DNA from: Burkholderiaceae bacterium
GTDB taxonomy: Bacteria; Pseudomonadota; Gammaproteobacteria; Burkholderiales; Burkholderiaceae_D
Reading direction: 5' to 3'
Assembly (NCBI GenBank): GCA_030158675.1
Contig: JAOASL010000044.1
Span: forward strand, 58,926-112,649
DNA: 53,724 nucleotides
The notes under the pieces were generated by a model. It ran no database searches. It was not told the DNA's origin and saw only the letters and a list, made by a program, of their open reading frames with translations. Shown here piece by piece: positions 43,562 to 52,718 of the stretch (the first letter of the stretch is position 1; each line of letters starts with the position of its first letter). The translations under genes were made by a program, and so were the position numbers.

Positions 43562-44029
43562 TCAGCCGCAGCCGCCGCCGCCGGCGCGTACTTTGATCAT
43601 CGTATTGCCGACGTAGTACTTGCCGTCGGCGCGCGCGATGCCGTAGATCGTCGAGGTCTCGCCCATCTTGATCCGGGTGTTGATCATCGCGTCGGTACCG
43701 GGCGGAATGCGGAAGGCGACAGTCACGGGAGAAGGATTCTTGTGCACTACGACCAGCATGAAGTCGGTGTTCGGGATCTTGCTTTCCATCGACAGCGGCA
43801 CGACAAAGCCGCTGCCCACCATCTCGGGGCCGGACAACAACACATCATTGCTATTCACCGCGACCTCGCCACCCATGGCCCAGACAGCCTCGGACACGGT
43901 CTTCGCGTCGAACAGTTTGTTGTCCCATTCTGCGCCAAACACCTCGGAAGGTTTCAGCACACCGGCCGCGAATGCCAGCGACAGCGCGGTTCCCACTTGC
44001 AGGAAGTCCCTGCGATCAATTTGCTGCAT
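43562..44029 (-). CDS. soxY: Sulfur-carrier protein SoxY
   Basis: 155 residues from the ATG at 44029 (MQQIDRRDFLQVGTAL), with GAGGAGA upstream. The N-terminal RRDFLQVG is a twin-arginine signal, the usual SoxY export route. The protein ends in ...RAGGGGCG with the sulfur-binding Cys penultimate, as required for the swinging-arm carrier. SoxY carries thiosulfate-derived sulfur in the Sox system. No soxA, soxX, soxB, soxC or soxD is present in the window, so its partner enzymes are elsewhere or the carrier serves another route. Confidence 0.93.
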   Translation of the reverse strand: MQQIDRRDFLQVGTALSLAFAAGVLKPSEVFGAEWDNKLFDAKTVSEAVWAMGGEVAVNSNDVLLSGPEMVGSGFVVPLSMESKIPNTDFMLVVVHKNPSPVTVAFRIPPGTDAMINTRIKMGETSTIYGIARADGKYYVGNTMIKVRAGGGGCG

Positions 44030-44078
44030 GCCCGTGTCTCCTCGGGATACATTTTTTATCGCCCCGGGCGGGGCACCT

Positions 44079-44102
44079 GCATGGCACATGCATCGGCCAT
44101 GC
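44079..44102. promoter_or_regulatory. Inverted repeat upstream of soxY
   Basis: GCATGGC (44079-44085) and GCCATGC (44096-44102) are separated by 10 bp, about 50-75 bp before the soxY ATG. It could be an operator for the sox run. I see no convincing -35/-10 pair. Confidence 0.3.
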
Positions 44103-44167
44103 CTTCAAGTGTACATGATGCACAGCCTCGCAAACGATGATCCGATAGGTCTTGAGAAGATAACGAT

Positions 44168-44192
44168 AAAAAAAGGCCGGCAATTGCCGGCC
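44168..44192 (-). terminator. Terminator of the class V aminotransferase gene
   Basis: Read leftward, the perfect palindrome GGCCGGCAATTGCCGGCC is followed by seven T, 26 bases after the stop codon. It insulates the aminotransferase from the soxY gene in the same direction. Confidence 0.9.
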
Positions 44193-44217
44193 TGCTGTCG
44201 TACACGTTCGGCGCCGC

Positions 44218-45345
44218 TTACTGCAGCTTGTCAACCGCCGTCGCCAGGTATTCGACCGTGCGATCGACGTGGTTCAGCTTCTCGAGACCGAACAGGCCGA
44301 TGCGGAAGGTACGGAAATCCGCGCGCTCGCCGACCTGCAGCGGCACACCGGCTGCGGTCTGCAAACCGAGCGACATGAATTTCTTGCCGTTCTGGATATC
44401 CGGATCGCTGGTGTAGCTGACCACCACGCAAGGCGCCTGGAAACCCGCCGCGGCGACGCTCTTGAAGCCCTTCGCTTCCAGCAGCCGGCGCACCTTGTCG
44501 CCCAGTTCGACCTGATTCGCCTGCAGGGTCGCAAAACCGTAATCGCGGGTTTCCTTCATCGTATCGCGCAGGATACGCAGACCGTCGGTCGGCATCGTCG
44601 TGTGATAAATGTGCGAGCCCTTCTCGTAGGTCTCGACGATCTGCAGCCATTTCTTCAGATCGCACGAATAGCTGGTGCTGGTGGTCGCGTCGATGCGCTC
44701 GCGCGCACGCGCCGACATTCCGATGAGAGCGCAGCACGGCGAGCTGCTCCAGCCCTTCTGCGGCGCGCTGACCAGTACGTCGACCTTCGATTCGACCATG
44801 TCGACCCACATTGCGCCGGAGGCGATGCAATCCAGCACGAACAAGCCGTCGACAGCTTCGACCGCTTCGCCGACTGCACGCAGGTAGTCCGGCGGCAGGA
44901 TCATGCCGGCCGAGGTTTCCACGTGCGGCGCAAACACGACTGCCGGCTTGTGCTCTCTGATCCAGGCGACCACTTCGGCGATTGGCGGCGGCGCGTACTG
45001 CTGCTCAAAACCCTCGACCAGAGGCTGACCCGTCATCACATGCAACTGGTCGGAAATGAGGCCCATCTCAAAGATCTGAGTCCAGCGGTAGCTGAACCAG
45101 CCATTGCGGATAACCAGACACTTGCGGTCGGTCGCAAACTGGCGCGCAACCGCTTCCATGCCGTAGGTACCGCTGCCCGGCACGACCACGGCCGACTTCG
45201 CGTTGTAGACCTCCTTCAGAATGCTGGAGATGTCATTGATCACCTCCATGAAGGCCTTCGACATGTGATTCAGGGAGCGGTCCGTGTAGACCACCGAGAA
45301 TTCAAGCAGTCCATCGGGATCGACGTTGGGAAGCAAGCCGGGCAT
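44218..45345 (-). CDS. Class V aminotransferase (serine-glyoxylate/alanine-glyoxylate type)
   Basis: 375 residues from the ATG at 45345 (MPGLLPNVDPDGLLEFS), with AGGA upstream. PLP-fold type I, class V family. 'VVPGSGTYGMEAVARQF' binds the cofactor phosphate, 'FVLDCIASGAMWVDM' carries the PLP-ring Asp, and the Schiff-base Lys is in SAPQKGWSSSPC. Such enzymes move amino groups between Ala, Ser or phosphonates and glyoxylate or pyruvate; 2-aminoethylphosphonate transaminase is another related possibility. It is divergent from fhs. Confidence 0.88.
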   Translation of the reverse strand: MPGLLPNVDPDGLLEFSVVYTDRSLNHMSKAFMEVINDISSILKEVYNAKSAVVVPGSGTYGMEAVARQFATDRKCLVIRNGWFSYRWTQIFEMGLISDQLHVMTGQPLVEGFEQQYAPPPIAEVVAWIREHKPAVVFAPHVETSAGMILPPDYLRAVGEAVEAVDGLFVLDCIASGAMWVDMVESKVDVLVSAPQKGWSSSPCCALIGMSARARERIDATTSTSYSCDLKKWLQIVETYEKGSHIYHTTMPTDGLRILRDTMKETRDYGFATLQANQVELGDKVRRLLEAKGFKSVAAAGFQAPCVVVSYTSDPDIQNGKKFMSLGLQTAAGVPLQVGERADFRTFRIGLFGLEKLNHVDRTVEYLATAVDKLQ

Positions 45346-45549
45346 AGGAATCCTGTCTGGGTAAATATGTACTGACAAGCCGGTTTGCAGCATGCCAGTG
45401 CGGAAAAATGTGGGGCTGAGTTTAGCAGGTTAATACCTTGCTCTCTATGCACGGCGCAACCCATGGCAGGAATGACAAGTTCGCAAGCGCCGCCGAAGGG
45501 CTATAGAATCGCGTCCTCTCTTTAGTTCATACAGTTATCCGGAGACCCG

Positions 45550-47220
45550 ATGGAAAGCGATATCGAAATTGCACAAAAAGCAAAGATGAAAAAAGTGGTC
45601 GATGTCGCGGCGACACTCGGCATTCCCGAGGATTCGATCGAGCCCTACGGTCATTACAAGGGCAAGATCGCGCTCGATTATCTCGATACGCTGAAGAACC
45701 GCCCTGACGGCAAGCTGGTGCTGGTCACCGCCATCAGCCCGACGCCGGCCGGCGAAGGCAAGACCACGACGACCGTCGGGCTCGGCGACGCGCTGAACCG
45801 CATCGGCAAGAAGACGGTGATCTGCCTGCGCGAGCCTTCGCTGGGCCCGGTGTTCGGCGTCAAGGGCGGCGCCGCCGGTGGCGGCCATGCGCAGATCGTG
45901 CCGATGGAAGACATCAACCTGCACTTCACCGGCGACTTCTCAGCGATTGCGCTGGCCAACAATCTGCTGGCCGCGATGATCGACAACCATATCAATCACG
46001 GCAACCAGCTCGACATCGATCCGCGTCGTATCACCTGGAAGCGTGTCGTCGATATGAACGATCGGGCGCTGCGTGACATCGTGATCGGTACCGGCGGCAC
46101 CGCCAACGGCTTCGTGCGCCAGGATGGCTTCGACATCGTGGTCGCGTCCGAAGTGATGGCGATTTTTTGCCTGGCCACCTCGGTGCAGGACCTGAAGCAG
46201 CGGCTTGGCGACATCGTCGTCGGCTACACGCGCGAGCTGAAGCCGGTGCATGCGCGCGACCTGCATGCGCACGGCGCGATGACGGTGCTGCTGAAGGATG
46301 CGCTCAAGCCAAATCTGGTGCAGACGCTGGAGAACAACCCGGCCTTCGTGCATGGCGGTCCGTTCGCAAACATCGCGCATGGCTGCAACTCCGTGATCGC
46401 CACGCGCAGCGCACTGAAGCTCGGTGACTATGTCGTGACCGAAGCCGGCTTCGGCGCCGATCTCGGCGCGGAAAAATTCATCGACATCAAGTGCCGCAAG
46501 ACCGGGCTGATGCCGTCGGCCTGCGTGCTGGTGGCGACCATTCGCGCACTGAAGTACCACGGCGGCAAAGACGTCAAGGAGCTCAATGTCGAGGACCTCG
46601 ACGCGCTGAAGAAAGGTCTGGTGAACCTTGAGCGACACGTCGAGAATGTGACCAGGCAGTATGGTCTGCCGTGCGTGGTGTCGATTAATCGTTTTACCGC
46701 CGATACCGAAGCCGAGATCGCGCTGGTTACCGACCGTATGAAGGCGCTTGACGTGAACGTGGTGCTGGCCGAGCATTGGGCCAAAGGCGGTGCCGGTGCG
46801 GAAGCGCTTGCACATGAAGTCGTGCGCCTGGCCGAGCGCGGTGCGCAGGGCCACTTCGTCTATGAGGACAGCGATTCGCTGTGGGACAAGATGAAGAAGG
46901 TCGCGACGAAAGTCTATGGCGCAGCCGATATCAGTGCGTCGGCGAAGGTAAAGCAGCAGCTGAAATCGTTCGAAGAGGCTGGCTACGGCCGCTATCCGAT
47001 CTGCGTCGCGAAGACGCAGTCGTCGTTTAGCACCGACCCGACCCTGCGCGGCGCGCCCAGTGGTCATATCGTGAACGTGCGAGAAGTGCGCCTTGCGGCC
47101 GGCGCGCAGTTCATCGTGATGATCTGCGGCGATATCATGACCATGCCTGGACTGCCAAAAATTCCAAGCGCGGTCCGAATCGACATCGACGACAGCGGCA
47201 AGGTGGTCGGCCTGTTCTGA
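45550..47220 (+). CDS. fhs: Formate--tetrahydrofolate ligase
   Basis: 556 residues, the usual length. It makes 10-formyl-THF from formate, ATP and THF. ATP-site landmarks are '[22 protein letters not shown]' and '[36 protein letters not shown]'. '[14 protein letters not shown]' and '[21 protein letters not shown]' are further FTHFS signatures. GGAG lies six bases before the ATG. Formate from the BoxC ring-opening reaction would be a substrate (inference). Single gene or operon with the downstream quinone oxidoreductase (67-bp gap). Confidence 0.97.
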   Translation: MESDIEIAQKAKMKKVVDVAATLGIPEDSIEPYGHYKGKIALDYLDTLKNRPDGKLVLVTAISPTPAGEGKTTTTVGLGDALNRIGKKTVICLREPSLGPVFGVKGGAAGGGHAQIVPMEDINLHFTGDFSAIALANNLLAAMIDNHINHGNQLDIDPRRITWKRVVDMNDRALRDIVIGTGGTANGFVRQDGFDIVVASEVMAIFCLATSVQDLKQRLGDIVVGYTRELKPVHARDLHAHGAMTVLLKDALKPNLVQTLENNPAFVHGGPFANIAHGCNSVIATRSALKLGDYVVTEAGFGADLGAEKFIDIKCRKTGLMPSACVLVATIRALKYHGGKDVKELNVEDLDALKKGLVNLERHVENVTRQYGLPCVVSINRFTADTEAEIALVTDRMKALDVNVVLAEHWAKGGAGAEALAHEVVRLAERGAQGHFVYEDSDSLWDKMKKVATKVYGAADISASAKVKQQLKSFEEAGYGRYPICVAKTQSSFSTDPTLRGAPSGHIVNVREVRLAAGAQFIVMICGDIMTMPGLPKIPSAVRIDIDDSGKVVGLF

Positions 47221-47287
47221 ATACGGCTGCGCCGCCAGCAGCCCCTGAAGCAGCCCACTGAAAAATAACGAAGACCAGGAGATAACC

Positions 47288-48265
47288 ATGCGTGCAGCCA
47301 TCTACACCAGCCGCGGCCCGGCAGCCGAAGTGCTGAAGCTCGTCGACAAACCCGTACCGGAGCCCGGTGCGGGCGAAGTGCGGGTGCGCGTCGCCTTCAG
47401 CGGCGTCAATCCATCCGACGTGAAGTCGCGCTCCGGCGTGGCGGCGCGCGCCGGTGGATTTCCGGAAGTCACGCCGCACAGCGACGGCGCAGGCACGATC
47501 GATCAGGTCGGCGCGGGCGTGGATGCCGGTCTGATCGGACAACGTGTCTGGATCTTCAACGGGCAATGGGAGCGCCCTTATGGCAGCGCAGCGGAGTACA
47601 TCACGCTGCCGGCCACGCAAGTGGTACCGCTCCCCGCAGGCGTGTCATTTGAAGTCGGCGCATCAATCGGCATTCCGCTGATGACGGCGATGCATGCGGT
47701 GCAAGCCTGCGGATCCCTGCTTGGCAAGACCGTGCTGGTGCCGGGCGCTGCCGGTAGCGTCGGCTTTTATGCCACGCAACTGGCGGTCGCCGCCGGCGCA
47801 CGCGTAATCGCTATCGTCAGCAATGACGACAAGGCGAAGCTCGCGCGCGAGCTGGGCGCGGCAGACACCATCAATTACCGCACTGAGTCGCTGGCCGAGC
47901 GCGTACAGGCGCTCACGGATGGACAGGGCGCAGACTTCATCATCGACCTCGATGCGGCCGCCCATGCGCCGCACTATGGCAGCCTGCTGCGCTTCGGCGG
48001 CAAATCCGTGATCTACGGTACCAACCTGCCGCAGATCACGATGCCGTTTGGGCCGATGATTCTGGGTTTCATCAGCATTTACTATTTCATCGTCTACAAG
48101 CTGCCCGCGCCACTGCTGCGCGAGGTGCTCGCCGGCGTATCGGCGGTACTGGCCCGGTCAGATTTCCGCCATCTGCCGGTCGCGATCCATCCGCTCGAGA
48201 GCATCGTCGCCGCGCACGAGCAGGTCGAGCGCGGCGCGAACGCGAAAGTGCTGGTCCGGCTCTGA
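47288..48265 (+). CDS. Zinc-independent MDR-family quinone oxidoreductase
   Basis: 325 residues of the medium-chain dehydrogenase/reductase superfamily (quinone reductase subfamily). GroES-like domain 'VRVRVAFSGVNPSDVKSRSGV' precedes the Rossmann domain with 'TVLVPGAAGSVGFYATQLAVAAGARVIAIVSNDDKAKLARELGA'. No structural zinc cysteines are present. It probably reduces quinones or enones with NADPH; the substrate is not defined. AGGAGAT lies just before the ATG. Confidence 0.88.
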   Translation: MRAAIYTSRGPAAEVLKLVDKPVPEPGAGEVRVRVAFSGVNPSDVKSRSGVAARAGGFPEVTPHSDGAGTIDQVGAGVDAGLIGQRVWIFNGQWERPYGSAAEYITLPATQVVPLPAGVSFEVGASIGIPLMTAMHAVQACGSLLGKTVLVPGAAGSVGFYATQLAVAAGARVIAIVSNDDKAKLARELGAADTINYRTESLAERVQALTDGQGADFIIDLDAAAHAPHYGSLLRFGGKSVIYGTNLPQITMPFGPMILGFISIYYFIVYKLPAPLLREVLAGVSAVLARSDFRHLPVAIHPLESIVAAHEQVERGANAKVLVRL

Positions 48266-48346
48266 CGATGGCGGAATTCAGCGATCACAATTACTGCCGC
48301 TGTGGGGCGACCCGGCACACCCAGTCAAAGTAAGCTGGCCCCTGTC

Positions 48347-48368
48347 GCTGGCTGGCTGGCTGGCTGGC
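48347..48368. repeat. Tetranucleotide tract (GCTG)5
   Basis: Five perfect GCTG copies plus GC lie in the 156-bp gap between the quinone oxidoreductase and modB genes, 54 bp before modB. Such tracts can slip during replication and would change promoter or leader spacing. Confidence 0.8.
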
Positions 48369-48421
48369 CGGACTGAAGCCGGCGTTCCATCCGATAATCC
48401 CGACCGTCCCTGCGCCACTCC

Positions 48422-49102
48422 ATGACCCTCGATTACGAAGCGATACAGGCAGTCTGGCTGACGGTCAAACTGTCAGCGGTCGTCACCCTGATACTGCTGC
48501 TGGTCGGCACGCCGGTCGCGTGGTGGCTGGCGCGCACGCGCTCGCTGCTGAAGGCGCCGGTGGCCGCGCTGGTCGCCCTGCCACTGGTGCTGCCGCCGAC
48601 CGTCATCGGCTTTTACCTGCTGCTGTCACTGGGTCCGAACGGCTTTGGCGGCCGGCTGACCGAATCGCTCGGCATCGGGCTGCTGCCCTTCACGTTCTGG
48701 GGCCTGGTACTGGCATCGGTACTGTACTCACTACCCTTCATGGTGCAACCGCTGCAAGGCGCATTTGAAGCAGTCGGCCGCCGTCCGCTCGAAGTTGCCG
48801 CGACACTCGGCGCGACGCCGCTCGACGCATTTTTTACGGTGGCGCTGCCGATGGCGCTGCCCGGCTTTCTGACCGCTTCGGTCATGACCTTTGCGCACAC
48901 GGTCGGCGAGTTCGGCGTAGTGCTGATGATCGGCGGGAATCTGCCCGGCGAGACGCGGCTCGCGTCGGTGCAGATTTATGACTATGTCGAAGCGATGCAG
49001 TATGCGGAGGCGCATCAGCTGGCGGCCGTGATGGTCGCATTTTCTTTCGTCGTGCTGCTGGCGCTGCATGTGTCGCGCGCCCGCGCGCGCAGCGGATTTT
49101 GA
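48422..49102 (+). CDS. modB: Molybdate ABC transporter permease ModB
   Basis: 226 residues, five predicted membrane segments. The family signature 'LPLVLPPTVIGFYLL' and the ABC-contact EAA loop 'EVAATLGATPLDAFFTVALPMALPGFLTASVMTFAHTVGEFGVVLMIGGN' identify ModB. It forms the membrane channel for molybdate with ModC. No modA was found upstream or downstream. The stop codon is one base from the GTG of modC. Confidence 0.93.
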   Translation: MTLDYEAIQAVWLTVKLSAVVTLILLLVGTPVAWWLARTRSLLKAPVAALVALPLVLPPTVIGFYLLLSLGPNGFGGRLTESLGIGLLPFTFWGLVLASVLYSLPFMVQPLQGAFEAVGRRPLEVAATLGATPLDAFFTVALPMALPGFLTASVMTFAHTVGEFGVVLMIGGNLPGETRLASVQIYDYVEAMQYAEAHQLAAVMVAFSFVVLLALHVSRARARSGF

Positions 49103-49103
49103 C

Positions 49104-50171
49104 GTGAACGAAATCCGCGCGCGACTGCGAATGGACTGGCCCGGCTTCAGGCTGGACGTTGACCTCAGCCTGCCGGGACAAGGCGTGACCGCGCTGTTCG
49201 GGCCTTCCGGCTGCGGCAAGACGACGCTGCTGCGCAGTCTCGCCGGACTGGAACGGGCGACGGGAACGCTGCAGGTGAACGGCGAGACCTGGCAGGATGC
49301 GAACATCTGGGTGCCGGCACATCGGCGCGCAATCGGCTATGTGTTTCAGGAAGCCAGCCTGTTTCCGCACCTGAGCGTGATCGCCAACCTGCGCTATGGC
49401 ATGCAGCGCTCCGTGCGCGGCGCCGCGGCTGATCTTGAGCAGGCGATCGACCTGCTCGGCATACGCGCGCTGCTGGATCGCCGGCCGGACAGGCTTTCCG
49501 GCGGCGAACGCCAGCGCGTCGGCATCGCCCGCGCGCTTGCGGTCAATCCGAGATTGCTGCTGATGGATGAGCCGCTGGCTGCGCTGGATCTCGCGCGCAA
49601 GCAGGAGATCCTGCCGTATCTCGACCGGCTGCAGCGCGAGTTGCGCATTCCGGTGGTCTACGTGACGCACTCGGCAGACGAGGTGGCGCGGCTTGCCCAT
49701 CACCTCGTGGTGATGCAGGACGGCCAGGTCACCGCCAGCGGTGGGCTGGCCGAAACACTCGCTCGGGTCGACCTGCCGATACGGCTGGGCGAAGACGCTG
49801 GCGTGGTGATCGATGCCACCATCGGCACGGTTGACGCAGCATGGCATCTGGCCCGCCTCGATTTCGACGGCGGTTTTCTGTGGTCCCGGGATCCGGGGCT
49901 GCCACCTGGCACACCGGCACGCGTGCGCGTGCTGGCACGCGATGTCAGCATCGCGCGCGAGCATCCGGGCAAGAGCAGTATTCAGAATATCCTGCGTGGC
50001 CGGATTGAGGCCATCGTGGAGGACGACAGCCCCGGCCTTGCACTACTGAGACTGCAGGTCGGCCAGGTGGCCCTGCTGGCGCGCGTTACCCGCCGCTCGC
50101 TGGCGGAACTGGCCCTGCATGAGGGCGATCACGCATGGATACAGGTGAAGTCGGTCGCACTGGCGCGGTGA
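49104..50171 (+). CDS. modC: Molybdate ABC transporter ATP-binding protein ModC
   Basis: About 355 residues from GTG 49104 (one base after modB); ATG 49068 overlapping modB and ATG 49131 are alternatives. The ABC domain has Walker A FGPSGCGKTTLLR, signature LSGGERQRVGIARAL and Walker B LLLMDEPLAALD. A C-terminal molybdate-binding (MOP/TOBE) domain is present (residues ~285-350, 'SSIQNILRGRIEAIVEDDSPGLALLRLQVGQVALLARVTRRSLAELALHEGDHAWIQVKSVAL'). It powers molybdate uptake through ModB. Confidence 0.93.
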   Translation: MNEIRARLRMDWPGFRLDVDLSLPGQGVTALFGPSGCGKTTLLRSLAGLERATGTLQVNGETWQDANIWVPAHRRAIGYVFQEASLFPHLSVIANLRYGMQRSVRGAAADLEQAIDLLGIRALLDRRPDRLSGGERQRVGIARALAVNPRLLLMDEPLAALDLARKQEILPYLDRLQRELRIPVVYVTHSADEVARLAHHLVVMQDGQVTASGGLAETLARVDLPIRLGEDAGVVIDATIGTVDAAWHLARLDFDGGFLWSRDPGLPPGTPARVRVLARDVSIAREHPGKSSIQNILRGRIEAIVEDDSPGLALLRLQVGQVALLARVTRRSLAELALHEGDHAWIQVKSVALAR

Positions 50172-50173
50172 AT

Positions 50174-50199
50174 AACCCGGCCGCCAGGGCGACCGGGTT
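50174..50199. terminator. Hairpin between convergent modC and RTX genes
   Basis: AACCCGG (50174-50180) pairs with CCGGGTT (50193-50199), and the loop can pair further (CGCC/GGCG). A weak pyrimidine run follows on the + strand. It lies between two stop codons, so it could act as a shared terminator although the T-run is poor. Confidence 0.45.
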
Positions 50200-50216
50200 C
50201 TCCATCGAAGCGTGTG

Positions 50217-52247
50217 TCAGACCGGCAGCAGCAGATTGACGCTGGCGTCGAAGCTGCTCAATCCGACCAGAGTCACCGACCAGCCAGGGTCGTCGTTCAG
50301 CGTGATGACGATATCGCCATCGGCACTGGTGACGGCAAAGAACTGTGCGAACTGCTCCGCAGTGACGCCGAGATCCAGCCTGTCACTGCCGGCATCGAAG
50401 TCCTCGATGAGGTCGTGACCATGATCTGTTGCGATTGCCGTCGACTCGTCTTCGGTCACCATATACGAATAGCTGGCGTCACCCGCAAAGGCGAAAGTGC
50501 TGGTCATCGGCTTCTTCAACGTACCGCCATTGACAGTGACAATGGCAGAGTAAAGGCCGTCGTCGTAACCGTTATTGTTGAGATCAGCGCCGACATCCGT
50601 GCCGTGTGCCTGTGCCATGTAATCGCGCCATGTGTCTAGCTGGGTATCGTAGTTGAGCCAGGCTTTGTAGTCGGCAGTGCTCGCCGGGCTGTTGCTGCCG
50701 GTGTTGGTTTCGTTCGCACGGAACCAGTCGGTCCGGAGCACCAGCGACTGGCTGAAATTCACGGTGAAACCGAACTGGAAAACGTCGGCGCCATCGCCAC
50801 CATTAAGATGGTCGTCGCCATCGCCGCCGACCAGCATGTCGTCACCATCACCGCCATTCAGTGTGTCGTCACCATCGTCGCCCGACAGCAAATTGTCGCC
50901 GCCATTACCGGTGATGGCGTTGTCCAGCTGGTTGCCAGTGCCCGTGGTATCCCCCTCGCCTGTGAGGAGCAGATTGTCAACGTCGGCACCCAGCAGATAA
51001 CTGATGCCGGATTCGACGGTGTCCGTACCTTCGCCCGGGTTCTCGCTGACCGCGTCGGCCAGGTCATCGACTACATAAGTATCGTCGCCGCTACCACCGG
51101 CCATCGCGTTAGCGCCGTCACCGCCATCCAGCCGGTCATTGCCACCGTCACCGTTCAGCGTGTCGTCGCCGGCGCTACCATTCAGCGTGTCGTTGCCTTC
51201 GCCGCCCGACAGCATGTTGTTACCAATATTGCCGATGATGAGGTTGTCCAGCGCATTACCGGAGCCATTAATGTTGGCTGCGCCAGTCAGGGTCAGATTA
51301 TCGAGATACGCACCCAGCAGATAACTGATGCCGGATTCGACGGTGTCCGTACCTTCGCCCGGGTTCTCGCTGACCGCGTCGGCCAGGTCATCGACTACAT
51401 AAGTATCGTCGCCGCTACCACCGGCCATCGCGTTAGCGCCGTCACCGCCATCCAGCCGGTCATTGCCACCGTCACCGTTCAGCGTGTCGTCGCCGGCGCT
51501 ACCATTCAGCGTGTCGTTGCCTTCGCCGCCCGACAGCATGTTGTTACCAATATTGCCGATGATGAGGTTGTCCAGCGCATTACCGGAGCCATTAATGTTG
51601 GCTGCGCCAGTCAGGGTCAGATTATCGAGATACGCACCCAGCAGATAACTGATGGCGGAATATACCGTGTCGGTACCAGCATCGGATGCTTCGGTGATGG
51701 AATCGCCGGGCTGATCTACCACATAGCTATCGTCGCCGTTTCCACCAGCCATCGCATCGGCACCGGGACCGCCGTCGAGATAATCGTCATCGTCATCGCC
51801 ATTCAGCGTATCGCTGCCTGCGCCGCCGTTCAGCGTGTCATCACCGTCGTCACCATTCAATGTATCGTTCAGTGAATCGCCACTCAGGGAATCGTTGCCG
51901 CCGCCGCCGTTCAGCGTGTCCGTGCCACTGCCGCCAATGAGTGAATCATCGTCGCCGCCGCCGTACAGCAGGTCATCCTGATTGCCGCCATCGAGCGTAT
52001 CGTTGCCGGCATCTCCGTACAGCGTGTCGTTATTATTGCCACCATCCAGCGCATCGTTACCCGAGCCGCCCACCAGCGAATCATCCCCGTTGCCACCGGT
52101 GAGCACATCGTTGCCGTCACCGCCATCCAGGGTGTCGTTGGCACCCAGTCCGCCTAGCGTATCGTTGCCCAAGCCTCCCGTGGAGGAGTCTGCCGCTGAG
52201 GTGCCGTTGTTTGAATCGTCGCCCGAACCGCCTGTAAACGTCGCCAT
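50217..52247 (-). CDS. RTX calcium-binding repeat protein
   Basis: 676 residues. From residue ~20 it consists of RTX nonapeptides (GGxGxDxLx, e.g. [20 protein letters not shown]), interrupted by three copies of a '[15 protein letters not shown]' module. A ~190-residue non-repeat C-terminal part follows, ending in a hydrophobic tail ([13 protein letters not shown]) typical of type I secretion signals. There is no N-terminal signal peptide and no recognisable enzyme domain. Repeats should fold as a calcium-bound beta-roll outside the cell. AAGGAG precedes the ATG. No ABC/HlyD secretion genes are in the window. Confidence 0.9.
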   Translation of the reverse strand: MATFTGGSGDDSNNGTSAADSSTGGLGNDTLGGLGANDTLDGGDGNDVLTGGNGDDSLVGGSGNDALDGGNNNDTLYGDAGNDTLDGGNQDDLLYGGGDDDSLIGGSGTDTLNGGGGNDSLSGDSLNDTLNGDDGDDTLNGGAGSDTLNGDDDDDYLDGGPGADAMAGGNGDDSYVVDQPGDSITEASDAGTDTVYSAISYLLGAYLDNLTLTGAANINGSGNALDNLIIGNIGNNMLSGGEGNDTLNGSAGDDTLNGDGGNDRLDGGDGANAMAGGSGDDTYVVDDLADAVSENPGEGTDTVESGISYLLGAYLDNLTLTGAANINGSGNALDNLIIGNIGNNMLSGGEGNDTLNGSAGDDTLNGDGGNDRLDGGDGANAMAGGSGDDTYVVDDLADAVSENPGEGTDTVESGISYLLGADVDNLLLTGEGDTTGTGNQLDNAITGNGGDNLLSGDDGDDTLNGGDGDDMLVGGDGDDHLNGGDGADVFQFGFTVNFSQSLVLRTDWFRANETNTGSNSPASTADYKAWLNYDTQLDTWRDYMAQAHGTDVGADLNNNGYDDGLYSAIVTVNGGTLKKPMTSTFAFAGDASYSYMVTEDESTAIATDHGHDLIEDFDAGSDRLDLGVTAEQFAQFFAVTSADGDIVITLNDDPGWSVTLVGLSSFDASVNLLLPV
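50987..51654 (-). repeat. Exact 324-bp tandem duplication inside the RTX gene
   Basis: By eye, bases 50987-51310 and 51311-51634 are identical over the full 324 bp, and about 20 bp of a third copy continue to 51654. Each unit encodes 108 residues (one 'LDNLTLTG' module plus ~5 RTX nonapeptides). Complete identity at silent sites points to a recent duplication or to gene conversion. Confidence 0.9.
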
Positions 52248-52264
52248 TCTTATTCTCCTTTTTT

Positions 52265-52282
52265 GCGGCGATTTTTCGCCGC
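52265..52282 (-). promoter_or_regulatory. Leader hairpin next to the RTX ribosome-binding site
   Basis: Read leftward, GCGGCGA-aaaa-TCGCCGC is a perfect 7-bp stem that ends about six bases before AAGGAG and 17 bases before the ATG. It could affect mRNA stability or ribosome access. Confidence 0.5.
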
Positions 52283-52640
52283 TGGCCCTGCGAACATGTA
52301 CTGCTCCCCCGGTTCCGGGCGCGATGACAACAGCCTGCCCGGACGGTTTTCCAAAATGTGGAGACCGTGCGGCAAATCACTTGGTATGCGCGGCGCGATA
52401 TTGTCTTGTGGTAAGCCGCCTGGCTGCTGCTCGCCGTCCGTTCGTCGAATGGACCCGAAACTTTGATGTCCTAAGCGAGGCTCCGATCAATCCATGACAA
52501 ATTTACTGGTCACGCCAATTGCTCACAGTAGGATTAGTGCGTTGCTTAGATGACACGCCCGGACTGTGACAGATAGTCAAAATGAAAACATGATTGCTTT
52601 CCACCGATATTCTGGGAGATATGCATCAGACCTCCTGTTT

Positions 52641-52649
52641 TGCTATAGT
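52641..52649 (+). promoter_or_regulatory. Extended -10 promoter of the LuxR-type gene
   Basis: TGCTATAGT has the TGn extension and a near-consensus -10. No good -35 is present at 17 bp. A start near 52656 would leave a ~63-nt leader before ATG 52719. Confidence 0.4.
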
Positions 52650-52718
52650 TGAAACACTCCGGTCCTTTTGAACTGTATCGGCACCGTTCTCTTGCATCAC
52701 AGAAATGGGAACCCACAG

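Larger units (their letters stand above)
52248..52718. other. 471-bp divergent region between the RTX and LuxR-type genes
   Basis: Non-coding as far as I can see. It contains a hairpin directly upstream of the RTX ribosome-binding site (52265-52282) and an extended -10-like TGCTATAGT for the regulator. No obvious operator pairs shared by both genes. Confidence 0.55.

Noticed and set aside
45940-47301. 453-codon leftward frame opposite fhs
   Set aside because: Antisense to intact fhs; His/Arg/Gln-rich translation without motifs.
50987-51654. CRISPR-like repetition
   Set aside because: The units are 324 bp, coding, directly abutting and without spacers; they are an in-frame protein repeat.
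50808-51875. 355-codon rightward frame opposite the RTX repeats
   Set aside because: The periodic translation simply mirrors RTX repeats; no start signal or family.
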